Source: an uncultured Spirochaetota bacterium
GTDB lineage: Bacteria; Spirochaetota; UBA4802; UBA5550
Assembly (NCBI GenBank): GCA_937872225.1
Contig: CALMRZ010000020.1
Location: forward strand, 1-37,782
Direction: 5' to 3'
Length of the DNA stretch: 37,782 nt
The notes beneath the pieces are model-generated. The model was not told the DNA's origin. It did not search any database and saw nothing but the letters and a program-made list of their open reading frames with translations. Shown in pieces: positions 30,427-37,782 of the stretch (position 1 is the first letter of the stretch; the number at the start of each line of letters is the position of its first letter). A program made the translations under genes and the position numbers.

Positions 30427-31191
30427 ATGAATAACCATATGTTTACAATGAAAGAAAAGCCCCTGCTCGTTGCAAAAGACCACTATCTGCTTAAATTTGA
30501 AGACTTCAAAGAGCCGTCCGCGCCGGGCCAGTTCATCAACATCCGCGTATCAGAGGGAAGCGATCCCCTGCTCAGGAGGCCCTTTTCCCTGTTCGACCAT
30601 GAACAAGGCGTTATATCCTGCGTAATACGGGCCGTCGGAAAGGGGACGGAGCTCCTGTCTCAGCGGGAACCTGGCGGCATTGACATCCTGGGCCCCCTCG
30701 GGAAGGGTTTTACCATACGCAAAGGCGGCAGGGTCCTTATCGCCGGCGGCGGGGTCGGCAATGCCCCCCTCTATTACCTGGCCCGGAAACTGGCCGGATC
30801 CGGCTGCGATATCACCTTCATATACGGCGCCCGTTCCCGGGAATACATTTACCTCCCAGAACGCTACCGGGAGGCGGTGGGCCGCCTGGTCATCACAACC
30901 GATGACGGCTCCGAGGGCACAAAGGGGCTGGTGACGGACATGGCTTCAGACCTTATCGGAAGAGAGCGCTTCGATATGATATACACCTGCGGGCCGGCAC
31001 CCATGATGAAGGCCCTCGCGGGCATTGCCGGGAGCACTCCGATAGAGGTTTCCGTGGAAAACTATTTCGGCTGCGGCATCGGCCTCTGTTCCGGGTGCAC
31101 CATTGAAACAGCGGATGGCCGCAAACGAGCCTGCGTTGACGGGCCGGTGTTCGACGGCGCCTCGATCGGCTGGGAGACCATGCCGGATTAA
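30427..31191 (+). CDS. pyrK: Dihydroorotate dehydrogenase electron-transfer subunit PyrK-like
   Basis: A 254-residue iron-sulfur flavoprotein. It has the FAD-binding RRPFSLF motif (50-56), an NAD-binding IAGGGVGNAPL (105-115), YTCGPAPMMKAL, and a C-terminal cysteine set Cys216/221/224/236 (FGCGIGLCSGC ... AC) that holds a 2Fe-2S cluster. PyrK passes electrons from NADH-side FAD to PyrD in type 1B dihydroorotate dehydrogenase. No pyrD or other pyrimidine gene is adjacent, so it could serve a related oxidoreductase instead. The ATG has only a weak GGAAA upstream. The 174-bp gap to the tRNA contains AT-rich DNA but no obvious gene. Confidence 0.88.
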   Translation: MNNHMFTMKEKPLLVAKDHYLLKFEDFKEPSAPGQFINIRVSEGSDPLLRRPFSLFDHEQGVISCVIRAVGKGTELLSQREPGGIDILGPLGKGFTIRKGGRVLIAGGGVGNAPLYYLARKLAGSGCDITFIYGARSREYIYLPERYREAVGRLVITTDDGSEGTKGLVTDMASDLIGRERFDMIYTCGPAPMMKALAGIAGSTPIEVSVENYFGCGIGLCSGCTIETADGRKRACVDGPVFDGASIGWETMPD

Positions 31192-31197
31192 TAATAC

Positions 31198-31226
31198 TTG
31201 ACCGCGTGGCCATAGCGGAGTACCAT
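31198..31226 (+). promoter_or_regulatory. Candidate sigma-70 promoter for the cyclase pair
   Basis: TTGACC (31198-31203) and TACCAT (31221-31226) are 17 bases apart, directly after the pyrK stop codon. The first cyclase gene starts at 31263, giving a short leader. It may allow the pair to be expressed apart from pyrK. Confidence 0.4.
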
Positions 31227-31262
31227 GCGGAACATAACACCTTCTAACCGAGGACAATGACC

Positions 31263-32189
31263 ATGCAGATCCCCAGCAGTATCGTCTCACTCACCAGCAG
31301 AGCGGTATCGGAATCAATGGACGTCAACGTGATGACCCATGTTGCCAAGGACATCATAGACGGCTATGACCTGTTCCAGAGGACGGGGTTCCGCGAAAGC
31401 ATGGTCGTCCCCCAGAAAGACGCCGCGAACCAGATCGTGCGGGACATGGCCAGGTCAGGGAAGTTTTTCTACTTCATTTCCCTTCTCATCCAGATGCACA
31501 CCGCGGGGTACAAGGGGCGGATTTACCCCATCAAGTACCTGAAAGACATCGTGAAAATGATCAACGAGGAATGCGGCTTCATATATGACATGGAGAACAA
31601 TCTCTTCGTGGAGGACCCGGCGGTCCGCCGCACCAGGAACTGGGGCGCCTTCCTCGAGGGACGCGACTACAACCTCTCATTTCTCCGCCTTGACATAGTC
31701 GGGAACTCCCAGCTGGTGCGGAAGTATCCCGACAACCTGATCCAGGCCACCTACGCGGACCTCAGGAAAATCGTCGAAAAGGCCATCGACAAGAGGAACG
31801 GGCGCATATGGAACTGGGAGGGCGACGGCGGTCTGATCGCGTTTTATTTCGCCAACAAGAGCCACCTCGCGACCATGAGCGGCATGGAAATCATCAACGA
31901 GCTTTTCGTGTACAACGCGCTGCACTGCCGTCTTGAGGAGCCGCTGAAGGTCAGGGTCGCGGTCCACGCCGGGATGTGCCAGTACACCGAAAGCGTTGCG
32001 GACCTGCTGAAAAACGACGTCATCAAGGAAACCGTGCAGATAGAGTCAAAATACACCAGGCCCAACTCCATGACCATCAGCAATACGGTCGGATCAAAGC
32101 TGGATGCCTCGATCCTTGAAGGGTTCGAAACCCTCATGATCGACAACCGCTTAAAATTCTACGCGTACAGCGTATCAATGGAGCAGTAA
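31263..32189 (+). CDS. Class III nucleotide cyclase-like protein
   Basis: The 308-residue cytoplasmic protein has an N-terminal helical region (about 1-130) of no known family and a class III adenylate/guanylate cyclase-like domain from about 135. Both metal aspartates are present: Asp144 (LRLDIVGNS) and Asp188 (WEGDGGL), 44 residues apart, as in known cyclases. The strand VRVAVHAGM also fits. The usual Asn and Arg of the V-N-x-A-A-R-L segment appear as Gln and Lys (TVQIESKY), so activity may be low or altered. I chose ATG 31263 over ATG 31257 because AGGA is eight bases upstream. It ends TAA directly against the ATG of the next, homologous gene. Confidence 0.8.
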   Translation: MQIPSSIVSLTSRAVSESMDVNVMTHVAKDIIDGYDLFQRTGFRESMVVPQKDAANQIVRDMARSGKFFYFISLLIQMHTAGYKGRIYPIKYLKDIVKMINEECGFIYDMENNLFVEDPAVRRTRNWGAFLEGRDYNLSFLRLDIVGNSQLVRKYPDNLIQATYADLRKIVEKAIDKRNGRIWNWEGDGGLIAFYFANKSHLATMSGMEIINELFVYNALHCRLEEPLKVRVAVHAGMCQYTESVADLLKNDVIKETVQIESKYTRPNSMTISNTVGSKLDASILEGFETLMIDNRLKFYAYSVSMEQ

Positions 32190-33158
32190 ATGAAGATAGC
32201 CGTTTTTTCAAACACGAAAAACATCGAAAAAAGCTTCGCCGGCGCGGTGAAGGGCAAGAAGCACACCCTTCAGGTTTCACCGGCCTCGGAGCTGAAAAAA
32301 AGCTCGAAGAGCGTTCCCCGCGGCTCCCTTATCTACGCCGACCTGTCCTCATTCAAAAAAACCGAGGTCCCTCAAGTCATCAAGCTCCTGGCAAAGCTCG
32401 AGGGGATCCCCTTCGGCATCATGGACCCCAAGGGCGCCGTTGCCGACGTCGCCGACCTGTTTCACAACGGCGCCTCGGACTACCTGGACGCGGCCCTGCT
32501 GAAAAAGGGCGTGGACCAGAAGCGCATTGACCGGATCCTTGATTTTAAAAATATTGAAGTTGTGGATGAAAAGCTCACCGCGGCAAAGAAGAACTACATC
32601 CTGTCGGGACCGGACTGGAAAAACATCAAGCAGGGCCAGGAATACACTTTCTATTTCCTGTTCATCGAGCTGGACAACAAGAACGCCCTTAAGGGGCTGG
32701 CCCCCGAGCTCCAGAGCGACATCACGGAAACTTTCAGGCGGTATGTCGAGGAAACGATCGCGCCGATGAATGGACGGATATGGATGTGGATGAATTTCGG
32801 CGGTCTGGTGCTCTTCCCCTACAACGGCAAGCAGTGCGACGTCATCGAGGCGGCGCTGCGGCTGATGGTAAACCGCAAGCTCATGAGCGCGGAATCGATC
32901 CAGTTGGACATCAACCTGTCGTACCGAATCGCCATGCATGTCGGCAACACCGTGTACAAGAGCAAGGGAGACACCGGCAGCATCGTGTCGGATTCTATCA
33001 ACTCGGTTTTCCACCTGGGCCAGAAATACACCGAGCCAAACAACTTCTTCCTGACCGACGACATCTTCATGCTTATTCCCTCGCGCCTGATGAACTACTA
33101 CGTCCCCGCCGGCGAATACGAGGGAAGGAACATCTTCCGCCTGAAGCACATCCTGTAG
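32190..33158 (+). CDS. Degenerate cyclase paralogue with N-terminal receiver-like domain
   Basis: The 322-residue protein has about 115 N-terminal residues with receiver-like alternation (MKIAVFSNTK, LIYADLSSF, GIPFGIMDPKG, FHNGASDYLDA) but without the acidic pair of a true receiver. A cyclase-like domain follows and lines up with the upstream gene: FIELDNKNAL keeps the first Asp, but NGRIWMWMNFGGLVLF has Phe where the second metal Asp should be (NGRIWNWEGDGGLIAF in the neighbour). It is therefore probably inactive alone and may form a heterodimer. Its ATG begins at the base after the neighbour's TAA, so the two are co-translated. Confidence 0.78.
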   Translation: MKIAVFSNTKNIEKSFAGAVKGKKHTLQVSPASELKKSSKSVPRGSLIYADLSSFKKTEVPQVIKLLAKLEGIPFGIMDPKGAVADVADLFHNGASDYLDAALLKKGVDQKRIDRILDFKNIEVVDEKLTAAKKNYILSGPDWKNIKQGQEYTFYFLFIELDNKNALKGLAPELQSDITETFRRYVEETIAPMNGRIWMWMNFGGLVLFPYNGKQCDVIEAALRLMVNRKLMSAESIQLDINLSYRIAMHVGNTVYKSKGDTGSIVSDSINSVFHLGQKYTEPNNFFLTDDIFMLIPSRLMNYYVPAGEYEGRNIFRLKHIL

Positions 33159-33174
33159 GGCGGCGCACCCGCCG

Positions 33175-33738
33175 CTACTTGAAGAGCGGTGAGAGCTTCT
33201 TGAATTCCGCGGTGCCGGCCTTTTCCAGCAGCATGAACGATATGGTCTCGGTGGGATATACCACCGCCCCCGCCTGGGCCAGGGCCCGGAGGCTGTATTC
33301 CCAGTCATGCTTCCGCCGCGAGGCCACTGCGTCGCTGGCCACCACCACCCGGTAGCCGCCGCACAGAAGGCTCAGGGCCGTCTGGAACACGCACACGTGG
33401 GTCTCGATGCCGGTGATGACAAAGGTTTTCCGTCCGACAGCCGCCATGGTCCTTCCCAGGGCGTCGTCCCTGGTGCAGTCAAAATGAATCTTTTCAAGCA
33501 CGTCACAGCCGGCAATTTTTTCCTGCAGCGCGGGGAGCGTCTGCCCCAGCCCCTTCCGGTACTGCTCCGACACGACCAGGGGCATCCCGAAGGTCTTTGC
33601 CGTCTCGATGAGTATGGCGGTGTTCTTCACCACCTGTTCCATGATCTTCTCCTTCATGGCTGCGGCGAGCCTCTCCTGGATATCGATCACGATAAGGGCC
33701 GCATCGTCCCGTTTCAGCATAAAAGAATTTGCGTCCAT
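33175..33738 (-). CDS. Isochorismatase-family cysteine hydrolase
   Basis: A 187-residue enzyme with the catalytic triad of the family: Asp19 (VIDIQERL), Lys83 (VLEKIHFD) and Cys116 (IETHVCVFQTA). These enzymes cleave amides or related bonds in small molecules. The fold and length resemble YcaC-type hydrolases more than true isochorismatases; the substrate is unknown. A strong AGGAGG lies about eight bases before the ATG. It converges with the cyclase pair, 16 bp apart. Confidence 0.93.
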   Translation of the reverse strand: MDANSFMLKRDDAALIVIDIQERLAAAMKEKIMEQVVKNTAILIETAKTFGMPLVVSEQYRKGLGQTLPALQEKIAGCDVLEKIHFDCTRDDALGRTMAAVGRKTFVITGIETHVCVFQTALSLLCGGYRVVVASDAVASRRKHDWEYSLRALAQAGAVVYPTETISFMLLEKAGTAEFKKLSPLFK

Positions 33739-33757
33739 ACAATTACCTCCTCCTAAT

Positions 33758-33830
33758 ATGCCCCCCTAAAGCCCCCGGAGGGGGCTTTTTTGTCTATTTT
33801 TAATAAGCCCCCTCCGGGGGCTGGGGGGAT
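33758..33830. repeat. Mirrored pair of G/C-rich hairpins (REP-like)
   Basis: Hairpin A (33770-33786, AGCCCCC-GGA-GGGGGCT) and hairpin B (33806-33822, AGCCCCC-TCC-GGGGGCT) are exact reverse complements, and outer CCCCCC (33761-33766) pairs with GGGGGG (33823-33828), making one larger inverted repeat of about 27 bp. A T-rich spacer (33786-33800) lies between them. It separates two minus-strand genes and could terminate the outer-membrane protein transcript, but the pattern is that of REP/BIME-type repeats. A short relative (CCCCC/GGGGG, 17837-17848) follows the acyl-CoA dehydrogenase gene. Confidence 0.7.
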
Positions 33831-33852
33831 ATTATTCGATGTAGCATCAAAG

Positions 33853-34800
33853 TCACAGCTTCACCGGGTCAGGGCCGGTCAGGGTTACTGCATAGGCCAT
33901 CATGAAGGTGATGCCGTATGAGTGGTCATAGGCGCCGCCGTAGTCCAGGAACCCCTTTGTCAGGCGGCGGTGGCGGTAATACAGCACCTCGTACCTGCCG
34001 CCCAGCATGAATGATATGCCGACCGGCTCGAGAGTGTACCCGAGGGCCAGGGTTCCCTGCCCGCACCATGAATAAAAGCTCTCCTTGTCGAACTGGCCCG
34101 CCGGCATGGCAAAGGCGCCGTTGCGCACCTCATACTGGTAGTCGAAGACATAGGAGCTCGATGTGGCGAGGACCAGGCCGGCGCAGCTGAAAGATATACA
34201 AATGTTGTCATACTTCGGCATTGGCACCGTGACGCTTATCCCGAACCCCGGGCCCACGTCGATATGCTCGCCCTTTGCCGACGCTTTATATACCAGGGAG
34301 CCGGTACCGGTGGCAACGGCGTCATTGATCCCCTCGGTGAAATCGTATGCCCGTGTTTTCAGGCAGAGATAGGCGCCGAAATACCGGTTAACCTGGTAGC
34401 CCAGGTGCGCGTCAAAATCGTACTGCTTGATGTCCCGGTTACAGGACAACCGTGACACCGCCGCCGGAAAACTGGGGCCGGCCGATGCCGACCGGGACCG
34501 ATACTGACCGAACAAAAGGGTGGAGGAAAAATACCAGGTTTTCAGGAATTCAGCCTTAACGCTGAACCCGGCCAGGGGGGCCGGTGACGTATCATATCTG
34601 CCGATCCGGTAGGGAACAGAGGCGAGAAAATCCGTCCGGGGAGCGGTAAACCTGACCCCGTTCGTCCAGGGAGGCTTCCACCAGGTGTACCGGAACAGTC
34701 CGCCGACGCTGAGGCGGACCGATAGGGGCCCGCCGGACGCTTCAGGGACAGGCAGGGCCGAAAGCATGACGGCCGCGGATAACAGTATCACTCTCTTCAT
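33853..34800 (-). CDS. Outer-membrane beta-barrel-like protein, paralogue of the one at 12592-13476
   Basis: A 315-residue exported protein. The signal peptide KRVILLSAAVMLSALPVPEASG ends near residue 22. The mature part consists of alternating aromatic and polar strands, with few Lys in the barrel region. Blocks YDFDAHLGYQVNRYFGAYL, ISFMLGGRYEVLYYRHR and YDHSYGITFMMAYAV correspond, in the same order, to blocks of the protein at 12592-13476, so the two are probably paralogues. The function is unknown; a porin or surface barrel is likely. It follows the penicillin-binding protein gene by 40 bp and may be in its operon. Confidence 0.72.
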   Translation of the reverse strand: MKRVILLSAAVMLSALPVPEASGGPLSVRLSVGGLFRYTWWKPPWTNGVRFTAPRTDFLASVPYRIGRYDTSPAPLAGFSVKAEFLKTWYFSSTLLFGQYRSRSASAGPSFPAAVSRLSCNRDIKQYDFDAHLGYQVNRYFGAYLCLKTRAYDFTEGINDAVATGTGSLVYKASAKGEHIDVGPGFGISVTVPMPKYDNICISFSCAGLVLATSSSYVFDYQYEVRNGAFAMPAGQFDKESFYSWCGQGTLALGYTLEPVGISFMLGGRYEVLYYRHRRLTKGFLDYGGAYDHSYGITFMMAYAVTLTGPDPVKL

Positions 34801-34840
34801 GGATCAGCATATCCTTCCCATACCAGCTGGCTTCCGCCGG

Positions 34841-37591
34841 TTATTCCAGCAGATCATCGCCGATGTGATCGATGATTGACTCGTCCTTTTTCTTCTCCAT
34901 CTGGCGAATGATGGTCTGTTTCTGGTCCCGCGTAATGTTGTCCTTGGGGGCCTTCTTCGGGACAATGACGCCGCCGATGACGCCGGCGCAGACATTGCAC
35001 GTTTTTTCCGGGACCGTGCCCGGAACGAAAATCTCCTCAATGGTGTCGCGGCAGTCCGGCGAGGGAAGAAGGCCCGACTTCTCGCAGACCTCCTTGGTCT
35101 GAAGCGCCGCGTACTGCGGAAAATCAAGCACCGGCTCGTCCTTCAGGGCGTCCTTCATGTAATCACCCCATATGGGGGCCGCGACCGCGCCCCCCGCCTG
35201 GCCGATGCCGAGGGAGAGGCCCATCTTGTCGTATCCCACCCAGACACCGGTGGTGACCTGGGGCGTGAACCCGACGAACCAGGCGTCCTTCCAGCTGTTG
35301 GTGGTGCCGGTCTTGCCCCCGGCGGGCCTGCCGGGCGACGCCGCGCTCCCGGTGCCGGAGGTGATGACGCTCTGCATCATGCTGATCAGCACCTGGGCGG
35401 TCTCGGGCTTGATGACCTGGATGTCGCCGTCCTTTTCCTCTTCCGCGAGGAGCTTCTGCACCTCTTCCTCGCGGTTTTCAAGGATCTTTCCCTCGCGGTC
35501 CTTCACGTAGCGGATCGCGAAGGGTATCACGTCCTTCCCCCCGTTGGCTATGATGCTGTAGGCGCGGGTAAGTTCGTAGGGGCTCACCTCCATGGAGCCC
35601 AGGGCGATGGAGAAGTTCCGCGGGATGCGCTCCTTCGCCTCGGTCGCTTCGAACTTGAGGAGCTTCGCGAGATATTTCATGATATGATCGATGCCGAGCT
35701 GCTGCGATATGCGTATGGAGACCACGTTGACCGACAGGGCCAGCGCCTTGCGGAGCCGCACGAAGCCGGAGTAGTCCCCCTCGTAGTTTTCCGGGATCCA
35801 GTCGCCTCCCTCGTTGTCGAGGAAGACCACCGGCGAATCGAGCACGGTGGTGGCCGCCGTGAACTCCCCGCTCTCGATAGCCGCCGCGTAGATGAGTGGC
35901 TTGATGGAGGAGCCGGGCTGGCGCTTGGCCTGCATGGCGCGGTTCAGCTGGTTGATGCTGGTGAACTCGCTTCCTCCCACGATAGCCTCGATGTAGCCGT
36001 TCCGGTGGTCTATGGAGAGTATGCAGCCCTCGACCCTTTGCAGATTCTTGTCTTCCAGGTAGGTCTCCTTGTACTTATCAAGGAACTTGCTCACGTCCTG
36101 CAGTCCGATCAGCATATTGAGACCGTCCAGTTCCTCGACGATTTCATCGCGAAAGAAACTGTTGAGCTTTTCCTTCTGCCGTGAACCCTTCTTTGCAAAC
36201 GGCGGCAGGTCAAACAGCATCGAGAACAGTTCAACCATATCGGAGTAGTGTTCAACGACATAATCCTCTTTCCTGAAGGCCAGCTTAGCCGAGGTGGCGC
36301 TCTGACGGTCAAGGCCCCGCTTCAGGGTCTCCTGCGCGGCAAGCTGCTTCTTCAGGTCCATCGTCGTGTAGACCTGCAGTCCCTGCTCGTAGACCATCTC
36401 AGGCCCGTATTTCTTTACCAGCTCCCGGCGCACGTACTCGGTGAACCAGGGCGCCTTGTTGGTGCGGGCGCTCATGGTCGTCATGCTCGGCGAAAGCCCG
36501 CTCAGGTAATCCAGATAATCAGGCCAGAAATCCAGGTAAGCCCGCTCCGCCTGCCTGACCGTGATGAAGCCCATCTCAACCATCTTGGCCAGGACTATCT
36601 TGTGGCGCTGCATCGACCGCTTCGGGTGCCGTATCGGGGAAAACTGGTTCGGCGCCGACGGCAGCGTCGCCAGAAGGGCGCATTCGGCCAGGTTGAGCTG
36701 CCACACGTGCTTGTCGAAGTAGAGCTTGGACGCCGCCTCCACCCCGTAGCTGCCCTGGCCCATGAAGATCTGGTTCAGATAGAGGCTCAGTATCTCGTCC
36801 TTGGTGTAGGTGAATTCCATCATGACCGCGATGAAGGCTTCCTTGATCTTCCGGTAATAGCTCCGCTCCCTCGAGGTCAGGAGGACCTTGGACAGCTGCT
36901 GGGTTATGGTGCTTCCCCCCTGCTTGATCCTGCCGGAGAAGATATTGATGAAAAAGGCCCGCACGATCCCCTTGGGATTGACGCCCCAGTGATCGTAAAA
37001 CTCGTTGTCCTCCATGGCGATGATGGCGTTGGTCAGGTCCTTCGGGATTTTTTTCAGGGGAACCACGTCCCGCTTCTGCGCGAAAAGCTCAGATACCAGG
37101 ACGCCGTTGCGGTCATAGATCTTGGTCGTGGCGCTGGGCTGGAACGTGGCCAGGGACTGGACCCTGCTGAAATCGATGGCGAGGATGATGCCGAAGGCGA
37201 TGATCACGCCGGCCGCAATGCCGACCACGAGGGCCGGGGAGCGCCTCAGGGCGGCCATGAACGACTGCACCATGTCCACAACCGCCACGATGACCCGGTC
37301 AGCGGCACCGGACAGGGAATAGGCGGACATGGCGTAGCGCCGGACTTTTTTTACCCGGGCTGATTTGAGGAACGATCCTGTCCTGGAAAGGGCCCTCCGG
37401 GGGATCTTTCCCTTTATTTTTTCAAGCGCCATGGCGGCCGTGCCGCCTATCCTGCCGATGACATTCCGAAGCCCGGCCACGGCTGGGGCGGTCTTTTCCT
37501 TTATGGTATCTGTAACGGCAGGCAGCGCAGGATGGGCTGAATCAGCCCCCTTTTTCGATAAACGTGTGCCTTTTCCCTGGTATTTCGCCAT
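34841..37591 (-). CDS. Class A penicillin-binding protein (PBP1A-type)
   Basis: A 916-residue bifunctional enzyme that polymerises glycan strands and cross-links peptides in the periplasm. A long basic cytoplasmic N-terminus (about 115 residues, unusually long) precedes one membrane helix (about 118-141). The GT51 domain has MEDNEFYDHWG (Glu194), GGSTITQQLSK and ILSLYLNQIF. The transpeptidase has SSIKP (Ser561), SVN and KTGTT (Lys760). A C-terminal extension carries five cysteines (CEKSG, PDC, CNVC region). GAGG lies five bases before the ATG. An lpoB-like activator gene in this window (23834) suggests outer-membrane control of this enzyme. The symbol is left empty as PBP1A and 1B types cannot be separated surely. 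Confidence 0.94.
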   Translation of the reverse strand: MAKYQGKGTRLSKKGADSAHPALPAVTDTIKEKTAPAVAGLRNVIGRIGGTAAMALEKIKGKIPRRALSRTGSFLKSARVKKVRRYAMSAYSLSGAADRVIVAVVDMVQSFMAALRRSPALVVGIAAGVIIAFGIILAIDFSRVQSLATFQPSATTKIYDRNGVLVSELFAQKRDVVPLKKIPKDLTNAIIAMEDNEFYDHWGVNPKGIVRAFFINIFSGRIKQGGSTITQQLSKVLLTSRERSYYRKIKEAFIAVMMEFTYTKDEILSLYLNQIFMGQGSYGVEAASKLYFDKHVWQLNLAECALLATLPSAPNQFSPIRHPKRSMQRHKIVLAKMVEMGFITVRQAERAYLDFWPDYLDYLSGLSPSMTTMSARTNKAPWFTEYVRRELVKKYGPEMVYEQGLQVYTTMDLKKQLAAQETLKRGLDRQSATSAKLAFRKEDYVVEHYSDMVELFSMLFDLPPFAKKGSRQKEKLNSFFRDEIVEELDGLNMLIGLQDVSKFLDKYKETYLEDKNLQRVEGCILSIDHRNGYIEAIVGGSEFTSINQLNRAMQAKRQPGSSIKPLIYAAAIESGEFTAATTVLDSPVVFLDNEGGDWIPENYEGDYSGFVRLRKALALSVNVVSIRISQQLGIDHIMKYLAKLLKFEATEAKERIPRNFSIALGSMEVSPYELTRAYSIIANGGKDVIPFAIRYVKDREGKILENREEEVQKLLAEEEKDGDIQVIKPETAQVLISMMQSVITSGTGSAASPGRPAGGKTGTTNSWKDAWFVGFTPQVTTGVWVGYDKMGLSLGIGQAGGAVAAPIWGDYMKDALKDEPVLDFPQYAALQTKEVCEKSGLLPSPDCRDTIEEIFVPGTVPEKTCNVCAGVIGGVIVPKKAPKDNITRDQKQTIIRQMEKKKDESIIDHIGDDLLE

Positions 37592-37769
37592 TGCGTCCTC
37601 GTTTTCAGGTTAAAATCATTCCCTCATGATTTATTTTCAACAATAAAAACGCGCAAAATTGCAAATTAATATATTCAGCTAATTTTCAAAAATGACGAAT
37701 ATCTAAACTGGAATAAAATAAATAAAATGCCATCACGGACGGTGGCAGGGAATTTCAAGGAGGAAAAAT
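37592..37769. promoter_or_regulatory. Divergent AT-rich promoter region at the right edge
   Basis: The 178 bp between the PBP gene (minus) and a new plus-strand start are AT-rich (37620-37730), in contrast to the GC-rich genes, as expected for promoters facing both ways. I could not settle on a convincing -35/-10 pair. A short hairpin TGCCA/TGGCA lies at about 37728-37747. Confidence 0.4.
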
Positions 37770-37782
37770 ATGATTATAAACC
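37770..37782 (+). CDS. Start of a plus-strand gene cut by the window edge
   Basis: ATG at 37770-37772 is preceded by a textbook ribosome site, AAGGAGG (37757-37763), seven bases away. Only four codons (M-I-I-N) are visible, so nothing can be said about the product. Confidence 0.6.

Noticed and set aside
31263-33158. Reading the cyclase pair as GGDEF diguanylate cyclases
   Set aside because: No GG(D/E)EF motif is present; the D-x44-D spacing and surrounding strands fit class III cyclases.
36248-37363. 371-codon plus-strand frame opposite the penicillin-binding protein
   Set aside because: Antisense to a gene with all catalytic motifs; shadow composition.

Overview
The window looks like a piece of chromosome from a diderm (outer-membrane) bacterium, most probably a spirochaete related to the Leptospira side of that phylum. 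Outer-membrane biology is everywhere: an LptE-type LPS-assembly lipoprotein, an LpoB-type activator of peptidoglycan synthesis, two beta-barrel-like outer-membrane proteins and several lipoproteins with short lipoboxes. The spirochaete placement is an inference from gene content (lipoprotein-rich, many sensor kinases and class III cyclase-like proteins, fatty-acid oxidation genes, a GH13-GT5 fusion); no rRNA or other decisive marker is present.

Layout. 1-1760 is a scrapyard: the 3' end of an unknown gene, the tail of an IS21 element (istA remnant, intact-looking istB, terminal repeats) abutting the tail of an IS66 transposase with its terminal inverted repeat. 1783-4189 (minus) is lptE-holA plus a seven-helix membrane protein. 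4372-9231 (minus) is one very large gene fusing an alpha-amylase-type domain to a glycogen synthase. 9523-12571 (plus) holds a hybrid sensor kinase, then an ECF-like sigma factor overlapping a small membrane protein that may be its anti-sigma factor. 12592-14092 holds an outer-membrane protein and, divergently, a tiny cysteine-rich lipoprotein. 14136-16417 (minus) is queF, a DUF2937-type protein and an AAA ATPase. 16632-19780 (plus) is a lipid/acyl-CoA cluster (acyl-CoA dehydrogenase, 3-hydroxyacyl-CoA dehydrogenase, short-chain dehydrogenase) with a striking array of five different back-to-back hairpins before its last gene.

19783-21613 (minus) pairs a membrane sensor with a STAS protein carrying two zinc ribbons. 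21820-23556 (plus) has a NUDIX hydrolase and the tRNA 2-selenouridine synthase. 23834-25769 (plus) is lpoB plus a TPR lipoprotein, then a PAS-kinase-receiver protein whose ATP-binding domain is degenerate. 27709-28719 (minus) is a two-helix potassium-channel-like protein with RCK domains. 28851-30252 has a lipoprotein, an RNA 2',3'-cyclic phosphodiesterase and tRNA-Arg(CCG). 30427-33158 (plus) is pyrK and two abutting cyclase-like genes, one with both metal aspartates and one that has lost one. 33175-37591 (minus) has an isochorismatase-fold hydrolase, a mirrored pair of G/C-rich hairpins, a second outer-membrane protein apparently paralogous to the first, and a class A penicillin-binding protein. 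The start of another plus-strand gene touches the right edge.

The most interesting items are the five-hairpin array (18845-18991), the cyclase/pseudo-cyclase pair (31263-33158), the GH13-GT5 fusion, the degenerate kinase, and the STAS-zinc-ribbon/membrane-sensor pair. I saw no CRISPR array, prophage or recognisable defence system. Gene assignments rest on reading translations and motifs by eye; no database search was possible.
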